NCBI RefSeq assembly: GCF_016909155.1
Contig: NZ_JAFBFG010000010.1
Location: 18,656 to 82,655, forward strand
DNA: 64,000 bases
Source: Chryseomicrobium aureum
Lineage (GTDB): Bacteria > Bacillota > Bacilli > Bacillales_A > Planococcaceae
Reading direction: 5' to 3'
Shown here: piece after piece, positions 33,976-41,603 of the stretch
Layout: the number at the start of each line of letters is the position of its first letter
How positions within the stretch are numbered: position 1 is the stretch's first letter
The notes under the pieces: generated by a model
The model's database searches: none
The model's input: the letters and a program-made list of their open reading frames with translations, nothing else
Told to the model about the DNA's origin: nothing
Position numbers and translations under genes: made by a program

Positions 33976-34473
33976 GTGACTAGTATCAAAATCTTTATAA
34001 TCAAACTTCAAAATTATAATCGCGAGCAATTAGTCTTCAAGCCGAGTTCTACTGAATGGTCAATTGTCCAAGTCTATGATCACTGTATTGTTGTGGCGCA
34101 TGAATATTGTGAAGCTGCAGAAAATTGTCTAGCAGGTAAAGGGGAACTCCAGACTGGTAAAACAAAATTTGGAGAAGAACTCTTTGAACGTGGTGGTTTT
34201 CCGCCTATCAAAATTACACTTCCAGACGAGATGAATCAAGCACCAGATAATAGCTACACTCGAGAAGAGTTGGTGATTCAATTAGAGACCTTGACTCAAC
34301 GAATTGAGGCGTTAAAGGGTCAAATTGAGCTTGCTCAACCCACTCTTGCTGTGCGGCATGGGGGATTTGGGTGGTTAACGGCAGCGGAATGGCTCGCACT
34401 AGTGGATATGCATTTTACTCACCACTTGCGACAACTTGATACATTAGAAACACATTGGAGGAGCCATACTTGA
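33976..34473 (+). CDS. DinB-like (four-helix bundle) protein
   Basis: The protein has 165 residues. WSIVQVYDHCIVVAHEYC and DMHFTHHLRQLDTLE give the His pattern of the DinB/YfiT superfamily, which usually binds a divalent metal. GTG start, weak ribosome binding site. The following gene overlaps it. Confidence 0.75.
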   Translation: MTSIKIFIIKLQNYNREQLVFKPSSTEWSIVQVYDHCIVVAHEYCEAAENCLAGKGELQTGKTKFGEELFERGGFPPIKITLPDEMNQAPDNSYTREELVIQLETLTQRIEALKGQIELAQPTLAVRHGGFGWLTAAEWLALVDMHFTHHLRQLDTLETHWRSHT

Positions 34474-34664
34474 TCGAAGAACTTATCATCTTTTACTACG
34501 GATTACCACTTATCCTAACCTTGTTATTTTTCCGAACGATTCTATGGATTGCTAGAGATATTCAGTCAGGAAACGCTGACAAGCTTTCTTCTACCATTGG
34601 AACGATTCTTGCAGTCGCTTGGGTATTTTCATTGATGCTTTCTGCGCTGCTCATGTTTGGATAG
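34470..34664 (+). CDS. Small two-helix membrane protein
   Basis: The protein has 64 residues with two hydrophobic helices. A TTG at 34470 is preferred, since GGAGGAG lies 6 nt upstream; it overlaps the stop of the DinB-like gene. Function unknown. Confidence 0.55.
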   Translation: MIEELIIFYYGLPLILTLLFFRTILWIARDIQSGNADKLSSTIGTILAVAWVFSLMLSALLMFG

Positions 34665-34671
34665 TCTATAT

Positions 34672-34718
34672 GGTGCCTGTCACCATTTACCATATGTTTC
34701 CAAAAGGTGCCTGTCACC
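34672..34718. repeat. Two copies of the palindromic element GGTGCCTGTCACC
   Basis: Copies at 34672-34684 and 34706-34718, 34 bp apart, each followed by ATTT(A/G)CCAT. The core is an imperfect palindrome (GGTGcctgtCACC). It belongs to the family also found at 35908, 35935, 37325, 38301 and 38335. Confidence 0.9.
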
Positions 34719-34762
34719 ATTTGCCATTTACACCCAAATACATAATTGAAATCGAGGCTATT

Positions 34763-35884
34763 ATGAAGAAGATTATTCTTAAGCTAGTCGTGGTGTTTGC
34801 CACATTTTTTATCACATGGACAATAATGAATACCCAACCCGTACAATCCTGGTGGATGAAAACTATATTTGAGCTTTCGTTAGGTGACGAAAAAGAACAA
34901 CTGGAGACTTTCCAATACGACCATGTAACCATATATACAGATCAACCAGAACGCATTATGGAACTATTTGAACCAAACTTAGATGAAATCGACCAACTCT
35001 CAAGTGCTTGGTTTGAACCAGCTTCGAAAGACTATCCTGAGGTAACTATGTATGCAATTGAACCAAATCTAGTGATGAATATTATGCTAAAGGGTGCTAA
35101 TGGGATATATATTCCCTCAAGTGAAATCATGCTTTTGAACATGAACCTGGATGACGATAGAATTTTGCACGGGTATGCGCACGAATATGCGCATTACCGT
35201 ATGTTCAACTATTTGGAAGAGTTAGATGTCAGTTATAAAAAAGTTCCGATGTGGTTCCATGAAGGGGTGGCAGAAGCATTCAGTCATCGTTTTGCCCCGT
35301 TGCCTTTTGCGGAGGTAATGAATGAATGGGAAGTCGATGCGTTTTTTGAAAAAGAAGCGACGGATCGCTTGATAAGTGACGAATACATCATGAGCCAATA
35401 TCTTATAGAATATCTTCTATACGCGAAAGGTGAAGAAGCTGTGCATACAGTTTTGAGTAACCTGACAAAATCCTCTGATTTTGAAACCGTCTTGGAAGAG
35501 CAATTGAACTATACATATACAGATTTGAAAGCTTATTTAGCAGCAGAAGATGAGGCGGTAGAAGACTTGATGTATAGAACGGAAGCAGAATTAGGCAACG
35601 AGCAGTTTCAAGCGGAAGTTCTTGCTTTCCATGAAAGAAAGAAACCTTATTACTACAATGCGCAATTGGTGACGAATATACTTTTTCAAATGTATCAAAC
35701 AGACGAAAAATGGCTAGAGATGGCAGAGTTGACCGAATATCGGATGAACTACGTACAACGCGACTTCTATAGTTACCAGTGGGCAGCGGATTTTGCAAAA
35801 AAAGCAGGTAATCTAGAGAAAGAAGCGTACTATCTAGCAAAGGCAGAAGAGGAAAAGGCAAAGGAAGAGCCTGTACAAGAATAA
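34763..35884 (+). CDS. Membrane-anchored HEXXH metallopeptidase (gluzincin-like)
   Basis: The protein has 373 residues. One N-terminal transmembrane helix (ILKLVVVFATFFITWTI) is followed by an outer zinc-peptidase-like domain. It has HEYAHYR (HEXXH) and WFHEGVAEAF with the third ligand Glu about 35 residues later. The C-terminal ~150 residues are helical and TPR-like. I chose the ATG at 34763 behind GAGG; the frame upstream runs through GGTGCCTGTCACC repeats. A basic-peptide or peptidoglycan role is not evident. Confidence 0.8.
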   Translation: MKKIILKLVVVFATFFITWTIMNTQPVQSWWMKTIFELSLGDEKEQLETFQYDHVTIYTDQPERIMELFEPNLDEIDQLSSAWFEPASKDYPEVTMYAIEPNLVMNIMLKGANGIYIPSSEIMLLNMNLDDDRILHGYAHEYAHYRMFNYLEELDVSYKKVPMWFHEGVAEAFSHRFAPLPFAEVMNEWEVDAFFEKEATDRLISDEYIMSQYLIEYLLYAKGEEAVHTVLSNLTKSSDFETVLEEQLNYTYTDLKAYLAAEDEAVEDLMYRTEAELGNEQFQAEVLAFHERKKPYYYNAQLVTNILFQMYQTDEKWLEMAELTEYRMNYVQRDFYSYQWAADFAKKAGNLEKEAYYLAKAEEEKAKEEPVQE

Positions 35885-35907
35885 AAATTTCCATCAACCT
35901 CCTAAAA

Positions 35908-35964
35908 GGTGACAGGCACCGATTACCACTAAAAGGTGACAGGCACCGATTACCAACAGGCACC
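35908..35964. repeat. Array of GGTGACAGGCACC elements
   Basis: Two full copies at 35908-35920 and 35935-35947 and a truncated copy (ACAGGCACC) at 35956-35964, each followed by GATTACCA. They are in the opposite orientation to the copies at 34672-34718, so the metallopeptidase gene is flanked by inverted arrays. Confidence 0.9.
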
Positions 35965-36004
35965 GATTACCATTACTTCCCCTTTAATTATCTTATTCTT
36001 ACCT

Positions 36005-36472
36005 ATGATTCAAGTAGCAACATTTCGCCATGACGCGCAGAATATTTTAATGACGTTTCCAATGCTTAATTACTATCTTTTATCAGCAGCTGCAATTTTA
36101 TTCATTGGTTGTCTAGCACTGTTAGCATATAAGCGAACAAAACCCATCTATTTTGCAGTAAGCGGAATGGTGATTGCTGCAGGTTTTCTGACGTATGCAT
36201 CAGGTCTCAGCTACATTCAAATCCATGAAGAGTTCGTCCATGTGACGGAGCTGAGAGAAGAAACTACGCTTTACATGAAAGATATGGAGACAATCATTTA
36301 CGAGTATGGAATCGAAGAGAATGGACAGTACATATTTATTCCTAAAGAAGGAGATCAGTTGATTTTGGAGGATTCGCCGCTAGTGACAGAGGACAAACGT
36401 CGCAAACTTTACCGCATAACGGGAGAGCATGGTATTGAGTATATTGTGCGGGAGATGGAGGGGGCTAAATGA
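36005..36472 (+). CDS. Two-helix membrane protein with cytoplasmic/outer domain, unknown
   Basis: About 155 residues if the ATG at 36005 is used; ATGs at 36050 and 36062 are alternatives. None has a good ribosome binding site. Two hydrophobic helices (LNYYLLSAAAILFIGCLALL and YFAVSGMVIAAGFLTYA) precede a charged domain of about 90 residues. The region just upstream is filled by GGTGACAGGCACC repeats, which may have displaced the native start. It overlaps the next gene by four bases. Confidence 0.6.
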   Translation: MIQVATFRHDAQNILMTFPMLNYYLLSAAAILFIGCLALLAYKRTKPIYFAVSGMVIAAGFLTYASGLSYIQIHEEFVHVTELREETTLYMKDMETIIYEYGIEENGQYIFIPKEGDQLILEDSPLVTEDKRRKLYRITGEHGIEYIVREMEGAK

Positions 36473-37227
36473 AGATTAATCACTACCGTATCACCAAATA
36501 CAATCCGATCTTTCGCGATGAATTTGGTGCTTACACGAAGCCCGAATGGACAGGTATACACGACATCGGAAAAACATGTGATGGCCAAGTACTGACGAGA
36601 AAAGACTATTTAAAAGTTGAATCAGCTTACAGTGAGACTGTCATGAAATTTTTAAAAGAGGCAAAAATTGATAAGGTGCGTACGATTTTGCCGGATAACG
36701 AGAAACGTATTGTGATTGAAACTGACACAACGGAATTGTTTGAAGACGACTTCAAAGGTTTCGTTTTAGAAGACGATGCATTAGTAAACAATGAAGATGT
36801 TCCTCTTATATGCAAACTAAATTTACGCGATTTGGCCTATTGCGAGCTCATTTCCGGTGACAACTTTTTTGTTCATTTTGGGTACGACTATTACATGTTT
36901 ATAGGTGTGAATCAAAAGTATCCGGAAGCAATCGAGTTTGCGATGCAGCAAGGCCTTTTTGTCGAAGAAATAGAGTCACCCTATTTTATTTCTGAGGAAA
37001 ATACGACTCGGACCATAAGCTGGTCTAAAAAAGGCCACTCTATAGTAGAGGAGGAACTGGTACTTCCTAAACTCTCGCGTGAGGATTTGCAAAAAACCTT
37101 CGGATTGTCTAGTGAACATCCAGTTTTAGGTGCTTTCAAAATCACCCCTTCAAATAACAAGATTTTCACAGATTTTATAAACTTCGATTTTGATCAATTT
37201 GATTATTGGCTGTTTTGTGGGGATTAA
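36469..37227 (+). CDS. Unknown soluble protein
   Basis: The protein has 252 residues, acidic and rich in aromatic residues, no membrane segment, no family recognised. Features: an N-terminal YRITKYNPIFRDEFGAY region and a C-terminal DFDQFDYWLFCGD. Translationally coupled to the membrane protein at 36005. Confidence 0.65.
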   Translation: MKINHYRITKYNPIFRDEFGAYTKPEWTGIHDIGKTCDGQVLTRKDYLKVESAYSETVMKFLKEAKIDKVRTILPDNEKRIVIETDTTELFEDDFKGFVLEDDALVNNEDVPLICKLNLRDLAYCELISGDNFFVHFGYDYYMFIGVNQKYPEAIEFAMQQGLFVEEIESPYFISEENTTRTISWSKKGHSIVEEELVLPKLSREDLQKTFGLSSEHPVLGAFKITPSNNKIFTDFINFDFDQFDYWLFCGD

Positions 37228-37260
37228 GTTTGATGTTGCGGATGGGAGGTGCTGATGTAA

Positions 37261-37337
37261 GGTGCCTGGCACTGAAAAACAAACTAAGGATTGAAAAAGC
37301 TGTTTTTTCCAACCGTTCCCAAATGGTGCCTGTCACC
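37261..37337. repeat. Degenerate and intact GGTGCCTGTCACC copies
   Basis: A variant GGTGCCTGGCAC lies at 37261-37272 and an intact copy GGTGCCTGTCACC at 37325-37337. An orphan coding fragment begins 15 bp after the second copy. Confidence 0.8.
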
Positions 37338-37351
37338 TTTCGTAAGTAAAT

Positions 37352-37567
37352 GATGACAATGGACTGCAAGTTCTTCGCTATGAAAATGGAGTGTTTGAAG
37401 GGGCAACAGTGCGCTTTACTACACCAAGCGGAACTACATGGACTGCAAGTTTCAAATATAATCTAGTCGAGCGAGCTAATCATTTTCAAGTGATCTCAGG
37501 GTTTTTAGAAGGTGAAGAAAAAGCAATCTATGATTTTGAAGGACAAGAAATGATTATAAAACGATAA
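37352..37567 (+). pseudogene. Orphan coding fragment (possible 3' gene remnant)
   Basis: From 37352 one frame stays open with protein-like composition (VLRYENGVFEGATVRFTTPS and later HFQVISGFLEGEEKAIYDF). It has no start codon and no ribosome binding site. A stop (TAA at 37564) is reached only in a different frame, so a small frameshift near the end is also implied. It begins 15 bp after a GGTGCCTGTCACC copy, which suggests truncation at the repeat. Family unknown. Confidence 0.35.
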
Positions 37568-37604
37568 CAAAAGGCTTGGTTCTCACATTCGAGAGCCGAG
37601 CCTT
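37568..37604. terminator. Bidirectional terminator
   Basis: AAAGGCTTGGTTCTC pairs (with two G-U) with GAGAGCCGAGCCTTT around a short loop; T-rich sequence follows on both sides. Confidence 0.8.
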
Positions 37605-37608
37605 TATT

Positions 37609-38196
37609 TTAATACGCATTCAAAAGTTCATCCAATTCTTCCGGATTTGCGATTGGTCCTTTGAATGAATGCAAAACAATGCCTTCCTCGTCCAAAATAT
37701 ACGAAGTCGGGAAGGCAAGAACTTCATAGAGTTTTTCTACCTCCCCGTTTGGATCCAGAACAATTGGGAAAGTGAGCTGATACTCGTCTACAAAATCTAC
37801 GACATCTTGGTTAGAGCGCTCTCGTTGCGTCATATTGACAGCGACAACTTCATAATTCGACTGTTCTGCATAGTCATCGTAATACAGTTGCATATGCGGC
37901 ATTTCGTCTTCGCAAGGTCCACACCAAGAAGCCCAAAAATTTAAGAATACTTTTTTCCCCTTAAAATCAGACAAACGGATAACATCCCCGTCGAGTGTCT
38001 CTAGCACAAAATCAGGCGCTTGGTTGCCGGTCTGTATGCCATCATTAAATGACTCCATTGGTAGAATCCCACTTTGATCTGCAACCATCCCACTTGGATA
38101 TTCCTCTTCACCGAAATTCGTTTGAATCATGACTACCACTAAATATGCGAGCAGAACGATACTGAGCGTTGCCGCTACTTTTCGAAAAATCTTCAT
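37609..38196 (-). CDS. TlpA/ResA-like thioredoxin-fold membrane protein
   Basis: The protein has about 195 residues. One N-terminal helix (LSIVLLAYLVVVMIQTNF) anchors an outer AhpC/TSA-Redoxin domain with FLNFWASWCGPCEDEMPHM (WCxxC) and the cis-Pro region AFPTSYILD. ResA-type proteins reduce cytochrome c apoproteins or other extracellular thiols. No cytochrome genes are nearby, so the substrate is open. The ribosome binding site is weak; TTG 38202 is an alternative start. Confidence 0.85.
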   Translation of the reverse strand: MKIFRKVAATLSIVLLAYLVVVMIQTNFGEEEYPSGMVADQSGILPMESFNDGIQTGNQAPDFVLETLDGDVIRLSDFKGKKVFLNFWASWCGPCEDEMPHMQLYYDDYAEQSNYEVVAVNMTQRERSNQDVVDFVDEYQLTFPIVLDPNGEVEKLYEVLAFPTSYILDEEGIVLHSFKGPIANPEELDELLNAY

Positions 38197-38300
38197 ACTC
38201 AATCGACTACTTTCTTAGAATGTTTATACTGTAAATACCTGTAATTCAAGTGTATATCATATCAATGAAAGAGTCACTAATTTCCAGGGAACTCCTAAAT

Positions 38301-38347
38301 GGTGACAGGCACCAAATGCCATCTGTTCCCATTTGGTGCCTGTCACC
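38301..38347. repeat. Inverted pair of GGTGACAGGCACC elements forming a long hairpin
   Basis: GGTGACAGGCACCAAATG (38301-38318) is the exact reverse complement of CATTTGGTGCCTGTCACC (38330-38347). The 18-bp stem with an 11-nt loop lies downstream of the MFS gene. Confidence 0.9.
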
Positions 38348-38359
38348 TCAAAAAAACAC

Positions 38360-38386
38360 AAAAAAATCGAGCTCATTGAAGAGCCC
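38360..38386 (-). terminator. Terminator overlapping the end of the MFS gene
   Basis: On the minus strand, GGGCTC...GAGCTC forms a short stem followed by GATTTTTTTG. Part of the stem lies in the last codons. Confidence 0.6.
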
Positions 38387-39587
38387 GAAATTCTTTACTT
38401 TTCCAGAATAAGAGGACTGTAGCGAAGAGCCCGATTACGGCAACTCCAGCTAAAAGGGAATGGATCGATACCGAGAACGCCACTAAGATGGAGAGGGCTG
38501 CAAAGGCAATTGGTTCGAGACCAGAAGCGGCAATAGAAATCAAGCTCATCACTCGTCCAAGTTTGTCTTTTTCCGTTACTTCTTGAATCATCGTGACAGT
38601 CGGTAGATGCACCATCATCATCATCAGACCGCTGAGAGCCGAGAATGCGGATAATAGCCATATGGATTGCAGTTGACTGAAAACGAGAAGGAACAAGAAA
38701 GCTGAGAACATTGCGCCAAAGACGATTTTTCCGCGATTTCTTTTAAAGTTCCATAACACGAAAGCTACACTAGCCACGAAAGTACCAACCGCTAACCCAC
38801 CTTCGACAATGCTAAGATGGAAAGCTGTACCGTTCAAACTGCTGACGATGATTGGAATGCTCAGGATAATGGGCCCGATGATCAACAAATTCACGATTGA
38901 AATCGATAATGTTCCAGAACGGTGAATAGGAGATTTGCGGATGTAACGGAGTCCTCCAAGTAAATCTTCGTGCACACTTCGTAAATTTAGGCTGGCCTGT
39001 TTTTCCGGGATAAAGTCTTTGATCCATGGCGGGAAAACAAGGATCGCCGCAATCACAATAAGTATAGCAGCGACACTAAAAGCCAACGTGAAGTCCCCGA
39101 TTGTCAGCAAAATTCCTGCAATGAACGGGCCGAACACAAAAGCTAGTTCACTCGAACCCTGAACAAGAGAGTTGGCGCGTTGTAACTGAGGACCTTTCAC
39201 CAAGTGTGGCACGAGTGAACTCATCGCTGGATAGAAGAAGGCATCTAAAAATCCAAACACGAAAGAAAGCACAAGTAACGGCACAAGCGTCAGAGTTCCT
39301 GTGACGTACATCGTGACCATGATGCCCATCAACACGGCTTGCCCGAGGTTAGTCACGAACATCAATTTTGATTTTTGCATCCGGTCAGCGAGCACGCCGC
39401 CAAGGACCATCATAATGACACGAGGCACAGAGACGGCGGTCAACACGAGACCGAGCGCGCCAGGTAGTTTCAATTCTTGCACTGTAAACCACGAGACGGA
39501 TAAAAAGAATATGGAAAATCCAAGGGATACGGTGATGACCGAGCCCCAAAGGAGTGTAAAAGGACGATTTCCTAGTAATTGTTTCAT
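38373..39587 (-). CDS. Major facilitator superfamily transporter
   Basis: The protein has 404 residues and 12 predicted helices. The MFS loop motif 2-3 is seen as GGVLADRMQKSKLM. It is of the enterobactin-exporter/tetracycline-type MFS_3 style. The ATG at 39587 lies 4 nt after the stop of the marR gene, with AGGTG upstream. Co-transcription with a MarR regulator suggests efflux of a toxic compound. Substrate unknown. Confidence 0.9.
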   Translation of the reverse strand: MKQLLGNRPFTLLWGSVITVSLGFSIFFLSVSWFTVQELKLPGALGLVLTAVSVPRVIMMVLGGVLADRMQKSKLMFVTNLGQAVLMGIMVTMYVTGTLTLVPLLVLSFVFGFLDAFFYPAMSSLVPHLVKGPQLQRANSLVQGSSELAFVFGPFIAGILLTIGDFTLAFSVAAILIVIAAILVFPPWIKDFIPEKQASLNLRSVHEDLLGGLRYIRKSPIHRSGTLSISIVNLLIIGPIILSIPIIVSSLNGTAFHLSIVEGGLAVGTFVASVAFVLWNFKRNRGKIVFGAMFSAFLFLLVFSQLQSIWLLSAFSALSGLMMMMVHLPTVTMIQEVTEKDKLGRVMSLISIAASGLEPIAFAALSILVAFSVSIHSLLAGVAVIGLFATVLLFWKSKEFRALQ

Positions 39588-39591
39588 TGTT

Positions 39592-40029
39592 TCACCTGTT
39601 TTCTCGTATAACTCCATTCAACTTTGATATGGCATTATACATTTGTTGAATGTCTTGCGTCTCGAGATGGACGTAATATTTTTCCGTCATCTGTTTATCG
39701 AGTTGATCAAGACCTTGTTGGTATTTCTTTGCTTTGGCAGCAGGAAAGATGAGGCGTTCCCGCTTATTTTCTGGATTGATCTCACGCTTTACAAACCCAT
39801 CGTTTTCAAGCTTCGTAATCATTTGACTCACGGCGCTTTTGGAGACACCAAACTCTTCGACGAGGGAAGTGACGGTAGTTGGAGCGTGCGAATTGCAAAA
39901 AATCACATACGCTTCCTGCACAGGTGTAAGATCAAATGGCACAAGATTTGCCACATCACGCACTAACAGTCGGTTCATTTCATCTATAGATTTATGCAGG
40001 TCTGCAACCAGCTTATATACATCAATCAA
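39592..40029 (-). CDS. MarR-family transcriptional regulator
   Basis: The protein has 145 residues. Winged helix with TSLVEEFGVSKSAVSQMITK and LENDGFVKREINPENKRERL. TTG start behind GGTGAT. It is the first gene of the operon with the MFS pump. A 9-5-9 palindrome downstream of the promoter -10 is its likely autoregulatory site. Confidence 0.92.
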   Translation of the reverse strand: MIDVYKLVADLHKSIDEMNRLLVRDVANLVPFDLTPVQEAYVIFCNSHAPTTVTSLVEEFGVSKSAVSQMITKLENDGFVKREINPENKRERLIFPAAKAKKYQQGLDQLDKQMTEKYYVHLETQDIQQMYNAISKLNGVIRENR

Positions 40030-40053
40030 ACTATCACCAGCTTTCGAATTAAT

Positions 40054-40076
40054 AGTTTAGTTGACTTAACTAAACT
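40054..40076. promoter_or_regulatory. MarR operator palindrome
   Basis: AGTTTAGTT (40054-40062), 5-bp spacer, AACTAAACT (40068-40076): a perfect dyad between the promoter -10 and the marR start. Confidence 0.75.
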
Positions 40077-40086
40077 CTATGGACCT

Positions 40087-40115
40087 ATTCTATAGAGGTC
40101 TCTCAAAAAGGTCAA
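40087..40115 (-). promoter_or_regulatory. Sigma-A promoter of the marR-MFS operon
   Basis: Minus strand: -35 TTGACC (40115-40110), 17-bp spacer, -10 TAGAAT (40092-40087). Confidence 0.7.
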
Positions 40116-40190
40116 GCAGCTGCTCTCGGAAACTTTTTTGAAGTTCATACGTAAAACTACTAAGACCAATCGAAGAAAGGGCGAGGAAAC

Positions 40191-41183
40191 ATGCAATTTA
40201 ACGAACAAGAATTCAATGACATTTATGATAAAGAGATACGCGAAGTCAATGCACAACTCGATAACGAAATTCTTTTTGTTCTTATTGGGGACGTGAACGC
40301 GGGGAAATCGTCCACTGTAAATCAAATTATGGGGGAAGACGTGGCGTCAGTTGGCGCGCAACCTGGAGAGACGACGGCTATCAAGAAATATGTATACAAA
40401 GACAAGATCGTGTTTGCAGATACACCAGGGCTTGATGATATCAATAAGAGCAATTCCGAGGAGACGCTGAAATACTACAAAGAAGCAGACGTTGTGTTGT
40501 TCTTCTTGAACGCAGCAGGAACTGTTCTGTCAGATGGGGAAAAGAAGGCACTTCAAGACGTGAAGAAGACCAACAAGGAAATCATTCTTGTGCTGAACAA
40601 GATTGACGCAGCCGATGATATTCCGGGTCTCGTCCAGTACATTCGAACGAATACTAACAACGAATTTAAAGTCGTGCCTATCTCGTCGCGCACGGGGGAG
40701 AACATGCAGCAATTGCGTGATGCGATCTTGGATATTTTGCAGACGAAAAAAAAGGACCTTCTCTTCGCGAAAGAATTAAAAGCAAAATCCGCAGTCGCAA
40801 ATAGATGGATCATCGCAGCATCGACGTCAGCAGGAGTCATTGGCGCTGTTCCACTCCCTGGGGCAGACATCGTGCCACTGACAGGCGTACAGGTTGGCTT
40901 GATGGTGCGACTGGCAACACTTTATGACAAGCCGATTTCGAAAGAACGCGCAAGAGAACTGGCGATTGCTACTTTGACCGGAAACATTGGAAAGAGCATC
41001 TTCCGCCAAGCAGTCAAAGTCGTACCAGGCGCCGGCTCTGCAATCGGTGGAGGCGTCGCAGCTTCTCTGACACTCGCGCTTGGATACGGAATCAAGTACG
41101 CGTACGAAAACGATATTGAGTTGAATGTCGAGTTCTTAAAGAACTTCGCCAGCAACTTCAAAGACAAGAATCCAAACACATAA
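40191..41183 (+). CDS. GTPase with C-terminal membrane-associated DUF697-like region
   Basis: The protein has 330 residues. G1 GDVNAGKSST, G3 DTPG, G4 NKID and G5-like ISSRTGE are all present (Era/dynamin-like 50S-type fold). The C-terminal ~130 residues contain glycine- and alanine-rich helices (STSAGVIGAVPLPGADIVPL) typical of DUF697. Such proteins occur in stress and envelope contexts. ATG behind AAAGGGCGAGG. A terminator follows. Confidence 0.85.
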   Translation: MQFNEQEFNDIYDKEIREVNAQLDNEILFVLIGDVNAGKSSTVNQIMGEDVASVGAQPGETTAIKKYVYKDKIVFADTPGLDDINKSNSEETLKYYKEADVVLFFLNAAGTVLSDGEKKALQDVKKTNKEIILVLNKIDAADDIPGLVQYIRTNTNNEFKVVPISSRTGENMQQLRDAILDILQTKKKDLLFAKELKAKSAVANRWIIAASTSAGVIGAVPLPGADIVPLTGVQVGLMVRLATLYDKPISKERARELAIATLTGNIGKSIFRQAVKVVPGAGSAIGGGVAASLTLALGYGIKYAYENDIELNVEFLKNFASNFKDKNPNT

Positions 41184-41222
41184 GACAAAACCATCTTGCG
41201 AAGAGTGATGGTGTCCATGAAG

Positions 41223-41258
41223 AAAGCCCTCCGGAACATGCGTCCAGAGGGCTTTTGT
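41223..41258 (+). terminator. Terminator of the GTPase gene
   Basis: A 13-bp stem (AAAGCCCTCCGGA with TCCAGAGGGCTTT, one G-U), 7-nt loop, then TTTTG. Confidence 0.8.
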
Positions 41259-41344
41259 GATTTTTAGGATGCCCAAGACCTTGCTAGGAAGATCTTGAGA
41301 AATCAGGGTTGGGTGTTTGAATTAGTTTCCATAATACGACTTCT

Positions 41345-41435
41345 GGCTAATGAATAGTTAATTTTGGCTAATAAAATCCCAATTATGGCTAATGAATTGC
41401 TAATCATGGCCAATAAAACCCGAATCATGGCTAAA
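41345..41435. repeat. 21-bp periodic array of GGCTAAT
   Basis: GGCTAAT or a close variant starts at 41345, 41366, 41387, 41408 (GGCCAAT) and 41429 (GGCTAAA), exactly 21 bp apart. Between the heptamers, related AT-rich sequence alternates. No gene is present in 41256-41598 other than these repeats and those at 41452-41603. Confidence 0.85.
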
Positions 41436-41451
41436 AAACGGTCGCTCAGAT

Positions 41452-41603
41452 TCTAGAGTGGCGTTCTCCACATCTAGAGTAATCGAGTTCCAAACGCCAG
41501 AAATACGCTGCGGAATCAGCCGCACCCACAAAGGCTAAAGTACGCCTTCATGGGCACGTCTGATTTCCTCGGAATTTCTAGAGTGGCGTTCTCCACATCT
41601 AGA
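41452..41603. repeat. Direct repeat carrying TCTAGA pairs 21 bp apart
   Basis: A 27-bp unit starts at 41452 and again at 41577. Each begins and ends with TCTAGA, the two TCTAGA copies being exactly 21 bp apart (41452/41473 and 41577/41598). The interior GTGGCGTTCTCCACA resembles the TGGCGTTTTCGACG segment of the 93-bp array at 20588-20936, so these belong to one family. The second copy supplies the stop codon of the DUF2207 gene. Confidence 0.8.

Noticed and set aside
41345..41435. CRISPR-like array of GGCTAAT
   Set aside because: The 21-bp unit is too short and the intervals are related to each other, so there are no spacers.
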